Under the pieces are notes generated by a model. It did no database searches. It worked only from the letters and a program-made list of their open reading frames with translations, and was not told the origin of the DNA. From NCBI GenBank assembly GCA_002313925.1, contig DCAZ01000119.1, positions 1 through 12,493 of the forward strand: 12,493 nucleotides of DNA. Direction: 5' to 3'. The stretch comes from Gemmatimonadales bacterium UBA1120. Its GTDB lineage: Bacteria > Gemmatimonadota > Gemmatimonadetes > Longimicrobiales > Gaopeijiaceae. The translations under genes were made by a program, and so were the position numbers. This document shows, piece after piece, positions 6,668-12,493 of this stretch (position 1 is its first letter; every line of letters starts with the position of its first letter).

Positions 6668-7953
6668 TCGAAACGGAGCGCTGTGATTGGCGATAGCCGA
6701 CTCGCACGGATTGCCGGTAGGAGGCCGAAGAGCATTCCTGTGAGTGATGCCATGCCGAGTGCGGTACCCACAGCCCACACGGGAATCTTTGCTGGAAGTG
6801 GAGTCCAGGTAGCGATACCAGTTGCGAGCACCCAACCCATGAGCATACCGACAGCGGCGCCCATAGCTGTTAAGGCTGATGCCTCAACGAGGAATTGCCA
6901 TAGGATCTCTCTTCTTGTCGCTCCTACGGCTTTTCGGACACCGATCTCTCTTGTTCTCTCTGTAACACTTATGAGCATGATCCCGATAACTCCAACTCCG
7001 CCCACAAGCAGGCCAGCTGATGAGAGTGCAAACATGACCAAGAAGAAGACTCCAGTCAGTTGATTAAAGAGATCAAGGATCTGAGCAGAACCAAGCACAG
7101 CAAAATTATTATCGTCCCTCGGCCCAAGCCCTCTCATTCCTCTAATTGTTGCAATCACCTCATCCTGGGCACGTTCCATTGAAACGGAATCTATTGGCAC
7201 AATCATGATTTGTGCTTGAGACATCGATTGGCGCAACCTCCGGTTGGCGGCTGTCCACGGGAAGATAGCCCAGTGCTCGATCGCATTACTAAAAACATTA
7301 GGCTCGGTCTCAAAGACACCAACTACTGAAAACGGCTCTTGTGTTCCGCGCCACCGGTTCAGCATTCGAACGCGCCTTCCGATCGGATCACGTTGGCCAA
7401 AAAGTTCTGTAGCCAATTCAGCGGACAATACCACAACAGATCGGTTCTGATCTACCTCTGCAGGAGTGAAGTCCCTACCGGCGATGAAGTCGCCAAGTGT
7501 GTACTTCGGCCACCCGGAAGAGTATCCCGTCGACTGTACACCACGTACCTGGTGGCTCTCAAAGGACATGTCAGTAGAAAAATTAAATGTGTAGAGTGCT
7601 TCATCAACCGTTGGAAGATTCATTAGCGCACGAGCTTCTTCAGGCTCAATCTCAGGCTTGTTCCACCATGGAGGCCGGCCGTTTCCTACATCAGAAATTC
7701 GTACCGCTGTGAAATCGAAGCGGGTAACCATGAAATTATTGGGGCCGCTAGCCTCGAAGGCTTCCATGACACTAGTCCGGATACCTGTAATAACAGCGGC
7801 TAGCGCTACGACGACCGACACACCTACCGCGACACCGAGAATCGTGAGTGCGGAACGAATAACGTTGGTACGTATGGCCTCAAAGGCTATCTTGAGGCCT
7901 TCATTAAGGGCAGCCAATCTCGATGCCCCCTCTTGCGGCCTTAGATTACTCAT
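6664..7953 (-). CDS. MacB-type ABC transporter permease (second of two), no ATPase domain
   Basis: From ATG 7953 the protein has 429 residues. One membrane helix (about 36-57, LTILGVAVGVSVVVALAAVI) is followed by a large periplasmic MacB_PCD domain (about 60-295) and three C-terminal helices (about 301-330, 355-380 and 391-415) of the FtsX/MacB type. TERTREIGVRKAVGATR (331-347) is the conserved cytoplasmic coupling segment between helices 2 and 3 that contacts the ATPase. E. coli MacB carries its ATPase at the N-terminus of the same chain; here it is absent, so a separate ATP-binding subunit is needed. The longest frame starts at 8025, but that part overlaps the upstream permease gene; ATG 7953 gives an 8-nt overlap (ATGAGTAA) with that gene's stop and is preferred. 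ATG 7965 is possible. The stop overlaps the bshB1 start. Confidence 0.9.
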   Translation of the reverse strand: MSNLRPQEGASRLAALNEGLKIAFEAIRTNVIRSALTILGVAVGVSVVVALAAVITGIRTSVMEAFEASGPNNFMVTRFDFTAVRISDVGNGRPPWWNKPEIEPEEARALMNLPTVDEALYTFNFSTDMSFESHQVRGVQSTGYSSGWPKYTLGDFIAGRDFTPAEVDQNRSVVVLSAELATELFGQRDPIGRRVRMLNRWRGTQEPFSVVGVFETEPNVFSNAIEHWAIFPWTAANRRLRQSMSQAQIMIVPIDSVSMERAQDEVIATIRGMRGLGPRDDNNFAVLGSAQILDLFNQLTGVFFLVMFALSSAGLLVGGVGVIGIMLISVTERTREIGVRKAVGATRREILWQFLVEASALTAMGAAVGMLMGWVLATGIATWTPLPAKIPVWAVGTALGMASLTGMLFGLLPAIRASRLSPITALRFE

Positions 7954-9187
7954 ACCGGAGTGCATCCACAGGATCGAGCTTCGAAGCCTGAAAAGCTGGA
8001 TATACTCCAGCAACGATGCCCACACTCAGACCGAGACCGACTCCAAGCGCTACCCACTTGGGGCTGACCGCAGCGGGCATCGGTGAGAAAGATGCTACGA
8101 GTGTAGCGATTCCAATGCCTGCTAGGACCCCGAAAATCGCACCCACTGTCGACAGAGTTGCTGATTCGATGAGGACTTGTGCGAGGATATCTCGGCGTCG
8201 CGCTCCTAGTGCCTTTCGCACTCCGATTTCCCGGGTACGCTCCATCACCGAGACCAGCATAATATTCATGATCACAATTCCGCCGACCACCAAAGATATG
8301 GCTACGAGACCTGGAAGTGCCGTAAAGAGTACCCGGGAAATATTGTCCCAGAAGCTTATGGCATCGTCCGCGGTTTCCAATGCAAAGTTGTTTGTTTCCG
8401 AGGGCCTTAACAGGCGCCTGGTCCTCATGATACCCTCGGCCTCCATCTGAGCCTCAAGGAGGCGGTCTGGGTTGACGGTTTGGATAATTACTTCGTCCAC
8501 AATCCCAGGAGGGTTGAGTACCGCTTGAATCGGTGATTGGTGGGGAGCGACTGCAAAGTTATCGAGTGACATTCCGAACAGTGAGCCTCGCTCTTCGAGT
8601 ACACCGATCACCCTGTAGGGGAACCCCCTCAAACGGACCGTATGTCCGATCGGATCAAGATCTTCGAAAAGGACTTCGGAAGTCTCAAAACCCAAGACGA
8701 GGACTGGGGTGCCGGCGGCCGCTTCTTGTCCAGTGAAAGCTCGACCACGGTCAATCTTGAGGTTGCGGACGGGGAAGACCTCGGGGGATGCTCCGATCAG
8801 TTGCACCCCAGTAGCAGTACGACCATTGTCCGCAACTGCCGTTCCTCCTGAGTTGCTTTGGATTGCGATTCGTGCTGGGATCGTGAGTTGGGCACGAATT
8901 GCTTCTGCGTCCTCGTAGCGAAGTCGGGGTGCTCGCATCCGACGGCGCCACCTCTCCTCGTCTGTATTAATAGCAACTTCGGGCCAACGGCGAAGGGTCA
9001 CCGTACTGATGCCGAATACCTGTGAGGTGACTTCTTCGCGCACATAGCGGTCGAGACCCTCGATGATCGTCACAACTACGATCAAGAACATTACTCCTAG
9101 GATCACACCTATGAGGCTAAAAAAGCTTTTCAGCTTCTCCGAGCGAAGCTGCTGCATGGCGAGGATGACGCCTTCCCAGACCTGCAT
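7946..9187 (-). CDS. MacB-type ABC transporter permease (first of two), no ATPase domain
   Basis: The 413-residue protein has the four-helix MacB topology: helix 1 at about 21-43 (SFFSLIGVILGVMFLIVVV), a periplasmic domain from about 45 to 285, and helices at about 287-311, 341-366 and 377-397. MERTREIGVRKALGARR (315-331) is the coupling segment. It shares this segment and the overall plan with the next gene, but the periplasmic domains differ clearly (the other is richer in Trp and aromatic residues), so the two are probably subunits of one heterodimer or separate pumps sharing an adaptor, not a recent duplication. There is no Walker motif. An in-frame TAG precedes ATG 9187 directly, so this is the earliest possible ATG; Met11 is an alternative. 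The gene follows the MacA-like gene by 37 nt and overlaps the second permease by 8 nt. Confidence 0.9.
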   Translation of the reverse strand: MQVWEGVILAMQQLRSEKLKSFFSLIGVILGVMFLIVVVTIIEGLDRYVREEVTSQVFGISTVTLRRWPEVAINTDEERWRRRMRAPRLRYEDAEAIRAQLTIPARIAIQSNSGGTAVADNGRTATGVQLIGASPEVFPVRNLKIDRGRAFTGQEAAAGTPVLVLGFETSEVLFEDLDPIGHTVRLRGFPYRVIGVLEERGSLFGMSLDNFAVAPHQSPIQAVLNPPGIVDEVIIQTVNPDRLLEAQMEAEGIMRTRRLLRPSETNNFALETADDAISFWDNISRVLFTALPGLVAISLVVGGIVIMNIMLVSVMERTREIGVRKALGARRRDILAQVLIESATLSTVGAIFGVLAGIGIATLVASFSPMPAAVSPKWVALGVGLGLSVGIVAGVYPAFQASKLDPVDALRYE

Positions 9188-9224
9188 CTAATCTGTCAGC
9201 TTGCTGGAGAGACTTCAGTCAGCA

Positions 9225-10574
9225 TCAATCAGATCCGCCGATTCTGATCCGGAAGCCGCTGCCTCCACCATCACCGCCGCCGCCTATGCCAAACTGGAAA
9301 CCGCCAGTGATGTCGTCATCCGTATTCCTTACTAAATCCCCGTCTTGTAGCTGGCGGATCATCTGGTAAGGACCTGCGACCAAGTTGTCTCCGATGTCTA
9401 TACCAGCGAGGACCTCAAAATATTCTTGACCGGCGATACCCAGTCTGATCGGAGTAAACGTGACAGTGCCATTAACTACGATGAAGACACCTTCCTCATC
9501 CCGAGAGTCATCTTTTCCTTGAGAGGAATCACCTGCCCCCGGACTTGTCGCGCCGGTCACTTGATTAAGATCCGCAGATTCAGTTTCTCGAACCGTGACC
9601 GCGATGATTGGTACTGAAATAACATTTCTACGCATTTCGGTAACGATGTCAGCTGTAGCGGACAAGTCTGGACGGAGAGATGCATCGTTCTCATCTAGTG
9701 TGATTACGACTTCGAAGTCGATCGCAGCCTGCTGACCCGCTGATTGCTGAGATGGCGGGTTGATCGCCGAGTTACCGATTTCTGTGACCTGGCCGGAGAA
9801 ATACTCGTTAGAGAAGGCATCGATGCGAATTGTTGCACTGTCGCCTAACGAAATCTGAGGGACGTCGGTTTCGTCTACCTGGACAACAACTTCAATTACA
9901 GAAAGATCAGAGATAGTAAGTACAAGTGAGCCCGGGTTGTTCATCGTACCGATGATAACCGTCTCCCCTTCTTCAACATTCAGCCTCGTTACTTTGCCAT
10001 CCATGGGTGCGACAAAGATGGTCTTCGAGACCTGTTCAGTAGCTTCCTCAACCGCAGCCTGAGCCTGTGACACTCCATGCCGTGCTGAGGCGAGAGTTGC
10101 TTCTGAGACATCTAGATTAGTACGTGCATCATCGACCTGTTGACGACTCACCAAGATAGAATCACGGGATCGAAGAGCCAGAAGGCGATCTAGGTCGCGC
10201 TGTGTACGTAAGAGATTAGCCTCTTGCTGAGTTTGCTGTGCTTGCGTTTGAGCGAGAGCTGCTTGGGTACGTGATAACGCGGCTTCGTATTGATCCGGCT
10301 CTAAGCGAAGGAGTACTTGTCCCTGCACGACGTCCTGGCCTTCATCAACCAACAGTTCTGCAACTCTGGCAGAAACATCAGAACTAATGTTGACCGTTCG
10401 ACGAGGTCTGATATTCCCACTTGCGGTTACGACCTCAACGAGATCACGTCGCTGAGTCTCCTCGATACGCACGGTGATTCCTCGATCACCTCCAAACATC
10501 GTCTGGAGTATGGCAGCAGATGCTAACAAGATGATGACGATAATCCCGATAATAACCTTAGTTCGTCTTTGCAT
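9225..10574 (-). CDS. MacA-like periplasmic adaptor (membrane fusion protein, HlyD family)
   Basis: The 449-residue protein begins with an N-terminal membrane anchor (residues 6-27, VIIGIIVIILLASAAILQ). A first half-lipoyl and barrel segment contains SGNIRPRRTVNISSDVSARV (52-71) and DEGQDVVQGQVLLRL (77-91). A Gln/Ala-rich coiled-coil hairpin runs from about 95 to 183, and the second half-lipoyl follows (IFVAPMDGKVTRLNVEEGETV, with APMDGKV typical). Beta-barrel and membrane-proximal domains complete it. Adaptors of this type join an inner-membrane ABC permease to a TolC channel. Two oddities are a Ser/Asp/Glu-rich insert at about 330-361, and a tail (425-449) made largely of glycine with GIGGGGDGGG. 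The gene lies between the TolC-like gene (38 nt upstream) and the first permease (37 nt downstream), which fits a single pump operon. No strong ribosome site is seen before ATG 10574. Confidence 0.92.
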   Translation of the reverse strand: MQRRTKVIIGIIVIILLASAAILQTMFGGDRGITVRIEETQRRDLVEVVTASGNIRPRRTVNISSDVSARVAELLVDEGQDVVQGQVLLRLEPDQYEAALSRTQAALAQTQAQQTQQEANLLRTQRDLDRLLALRSRDSILVSRQQVDDARTNLDVSEATLASARHGVSQAQAAVEEATEQVSKTIFVAPMDGKVTRLNVEEGETVIIGTMNNPGSLVLTISDLSVIEVVVQVDETDVPQISLGDSATIRIDAFSNEYFSGQVTEIGNSAINPPSQQSAGQQAAIDFEVVITLDENDASLRPDLSATADIVTEMRRNVISVPIIAVTVRETESADLNQVTGATSPGAGDSSQGKDDSRDEEGVFIVVNGTVTFTPIRLGIAGQEYFEVLAGIDIGDNLVAGPYQMIRQLQDGDLVRNTDDDITGGFQFGIGGGGDGGGSGFRIRIGGSD

Positions 10575-10612
10575 GTCTTTTGCTAGATCGTCTCTGTCTG
10601 GTTTGTTAGGTG

Positions 10613-12238
10613 TCAGTTCCGAAGGGATGTTCCAACAAGTACTTCGAGACTAGTTACTGCATCATGATAAGCGAAGACCGCTGCTATGCGGTCCCTTTCG
10701 GCCTGAGCCAGTAACGTTTGCGCATCTACGAGTTCAACGAAGGTAATTGCTCCCAACTGATAGCGTTCACGGGCGAGAGTTAGCTGCTGATCAGCTAATT
10801 CTCGGTTGCGTTCTTCTAAGAGAGCACTCTCATATGCTGTTTGGACATTGGCGGTACCAATCGACAGATCTGCCTCTAGAGCTAATTCCTGCTCCCGTAC
10901 CTGCTGTACCATGTCATCCCTTTGAAGGCGTGCTGCCTGCAGGTTCCGTTCTCGACTGAGACCCTGGAAAATCGGAACCTGGAGGCGGAGAGAGACACTG
11001 GGGGGAGAACCCTGGAAGTTGAATGGGAATGCCCTGTTGCCATCGATGATCCCCTGTCTCTGTTCATCTGTGAACGCAAATCGTGAGCAATCAAAGGGCG
11101 GAAGAGGATCGGCAAGGCGAGAGTAGAGATTATTGGTTTGCACACACTGAGCTACAGATGAAGCCACCTGAGCCCGAGCCTGTACCACCTGGAAGTCTGT
11201 ATTGCTAGCCTCTCGGGTGAACCCACTCCATCCGGTTGAGATAGATAGGGATGGGAAATATGAAGAGCGAGCTGAGCTTATCCCAATGTCTGCTACTTCC
11301 TTAGATCTTCGTCGTGCTCGAAGTGTCGGGTTTCGATCAAGCGACATGTCTGTCAGAGTTTCGAGATTCCAGGTAGGTTCCGAAAGTGTGAATTCAGTTG
11401 AGAGTGCGACGTCTTCATTGACCCTTAATCCTAATTGTTGAAGAAGTCTCATCTTACTTGTAGACAACAAGTTGCGGGTCCGAAGTACTGTCACTTCAGA
11501 ACGACCAACTTGGACCTCAGCTTGTCCAACATCTATTGGTGTTACTGAGCCCACTTCTAGTTGGCCTTGGGCTAGTCGGAGGTTGAATTGGCTGTTCTCA
11601 AGTTGTTGCTCAGCCAGTCTCAAAGCCTCCTGTTGTCGGAGTATCTCTACGTAAGCATTGGTTACGGTTGAGACGAGACTTGCTTCAGCGAGATCAATCT
11701 GAGCAAGGGTGACACCCCTTTGAGCTTTCGCCTGTGCTGGTCCCTTGATCGTTCTCCAATCGATTGAGTAATTGAGGCCGATATTATAATTGGAGAAGTA
11801 GTATGAGGGTTGGTTCCCAAAGCCCAAATCTCCGAGTGTCAAGCTTCCGAATTGCTGTTCACCGGGGCCTTGCCATGAGACACCGGAACCAACAGAGGCG
11901 CTGGGTAACAGGGCTGCATAAGCTTGTCGCACATCCCAATTTGAGAGTGACTCATCGTTTCTTGACTGCAGAAAGCTGGGGTTGTTTTCCCGCGCTATCT
12001 CAAGTGCTTCGTCGAGTGATAGAGACCTAGTTGAGATCTGTTGAGCGCAGAGTGGTGTGGTGACACTAATAGCGATTAACGCTAGCACAGATAGAGAGAT
12101 CTTAGTATTCGAAAGCCACACTGCACTGGGATCTTTCTTTGCTGACACTTTTGGAATGGGCATGCTATTGAGGGCCGATCTGCTTCCAGATTGGTCACGG
12201 GAGATTTCAGCGTGGCTTATCATTTCTTGTTTAATCAT
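10613..12238 (-). CDS. TolC-family outer-membrane efflux channel
   Basis: The 541-residue protein has a secretion signal late in its N-terminus: hydrophobic core ISLSVLALIAISVTTPL (47-63) and likely cleavage after LCA (63-65). About 45 residues precede it, so a later start such as Met26 (12163) is plausible. The mature part has two OEP repeats: SLSLDEALEIARENNP (72-87) with long helices to about 300, then the second repeat from about 300 to 540 with LQVPIFQG (419-426) and ERYQLGAITFVELVDAQ (491-507). Each repeat supplies helices and strands to the trimeric channel. Residues 344-413 contain an extra loop with Cys365 and Cys384. An in-frame TAG directly precedes ATG 12238, so this is the longest possible form. 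It is first in the efflux operon and should be the exit duct for the adaptor and permeases downstream. Confidence 0.92.
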   Translation of the reverse strand: MIKQEMISHAEISRDQSGSRSALNSMPIPKVSAKKDPSAVWLSNTKISLSVLALIAISVTTPLCAQQISTRSLSLDEALEIARENNPSFLQSRNDESLSNWDVRQAYAALLPSASVGSGVSWQGPGEQQFGSLTLGDLGFGNQPSYYFSNYNIGLNYSIDWRTIKGPAQAKAQRGVTLAQIDLAEASLVSTVTNAYVEILRQQEALRLAEQQLENSQFNLRLAQGQLEVGSVTPIDVGQAEVQVGRSEVTVLRTRNLLSTSKMRLLQQLGLRVNEDVALSTEFTLSEPTWNLETLTDMSLDRNPTLRARRRSKEVADIGISSARSSYFPSLSISTGWSGFTREASNTDFQVVQARAQVASSVAQCVQTNNLYSRLADPLPPFDCSRFAFTDEQRQGIIDGNRAFPFNFQGSPPSVSLRLQVPIFQGLSRERNLQAARLQRDDMVQQVREQELALEADLSIGTANVQTAYESALLEERNRELADQQLTLARERYQLGAITFVELVDAQTLLAQAERDRIAAVFAYHDAVTSLEVLVGTSLRN

Positions 12239-12493
12239 CTAATTGGGCTTGCTGTGCAATTTAGCAAAAAAGTGTGTCCTCCCTATGAGGATATACTTGA
12301 ATTAGGGAGATAGTGTTGCGACCACCCTATGAAGAGTTGAGTAATCATCATCCCCTTATTGATGCTACAGGATTTAACCGAATTTTGTTTCTAAACGGGG
12401 AAGCTAACTAGAAGGGCACCGGATCCGAGATGAATGTTGTGAGGGGACACCTGAAATCATCCAACGAGATCTTCACGCACAGCTAGATATCCA
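12239..12493. other. Non-coding region upstream of the efflux operon
   Basis: These 255 nt contain no convincing gene on either strand. Two very short plus-strand frames (12313-12411 from GTG, and 12430-12486) lack any recognisable character. The stretch is AT-richer than the genes and should hold the promoter of the minus-strand operon, but I find no clear -35/-10 pair. An AGGGAGG (minus strand 12284-12278) looks like a ribosome site but has no usable start at the right distance. The inverted repeat is listed separately. Confidence 0.5.
12279..12309. promoter_or_regulatory. Inverted repeat upstream of the TolC-like gene, possible operator
   Basis: CTCCCTA (12279-12285) and TAGGGAG (12303-12309) are perfect 7-bp inverted arms separated by 17 nt, a centre-to-centre distance of 24 nt. 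The repeat lies about 40-70 nt before the first codon of the efflux operon, where a repressor or activator of a pump operon would be expected. The spacer is AT-rich (ATATACTT) and could include a -10 element for the minus strand. A hairpin without a U-run makes a terminator unlikely. Function is inferred from symmetry and position only. Confidence 0.3.

Noticed and set aside
6668..6835. 56-residue N-terminal extension of the BshB1-type protein
   Set aside because: It lies within the permease coding region and lacks family similarity; the GTGA overlap at 6667 gives a normal-length protein.
7954..8025. 24-residue N-terminal extension of the second permease
   Set aside because: It lies within the 3' end of the first permease gene; ATG 7953 gives a typical MacB permease N-terminus.
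12313..12411. Plus-strand frame of 32 codons from GTG with AGGGAG upstream
   Set aside because: Spacing from AGGGAG is only 3 nt, the product has no recognisable feature, and the AGGGAG is one arm of the inverted repeat.

Overview
The window is bacterial chromosome with high coding density, mid-range GC by eye, short or overlapping gene junctions and no tRNA, rRNA, insertion sequence or CRISPR array that I can see. A TolC-type outer-membrane channel and a periplasmic adaptor show a diderm (Gram-negative-type) cell. A BshB1-type deacetylase points to a bacillithiol maker, so the best guess is Gemmatimonadota or a neighbouring phylum such as Acidobacteriota or the Bacteroidota group. That placement is inference from gene content and protein style.

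Layout. (1) Plus strand, 1-3213: the 3' end of a PgsA-like phospholipid synthase, then cinA, grpE and dnaJ, a housekeeping and stress-chaperone run. (2) Minus strand, 5455 down to 3210: a NifS/IscS-type cysteine desulfurase translationally coupled (GTGA overlap) to mnmA, a sulfur-donor/tRNA-thiolase pair for 2-thiouridine. dnaJ and mnmA converge and share a TTAA in which both stop codons lie. (3) Plus strand, 5559-5894: a lone small gene with a HIRAN-like domain, divergent from the desulfurase and convergent with bshB1. (4) Minus strand, 12238 down to 5915: an apparent five-gene operon of TolC-like channel, MacA-like adaptor, two different MacB-type permeases (neither with a fused ATPase) and the BshB1-type deacetylase, with the last three genes coupled by short overlaps. 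(5) 12239-12493: non-coding upstream region of the efflux operon with an inverted repeat.

How the genes fit. The desulfurase probably hands persulfide sulfur straight to MnmA. The minus-strand operon looks like a tripartite efflux pump with two permease subunits and no ATPase in view, tied in one transcript to an LmbE-family zinc amidohydrolase of thiol metabolism. Because relatives of BshB also cleave bacillithiol S-conjugates to mercapturates that must leave the cell, a detoxify-and-export operon is a reasonable hypothesis and the most interesting idea here. The orphan HIRAN-like gene is the least described protein. Most starts needed correction from the longest open frame; reasons are given per gene.
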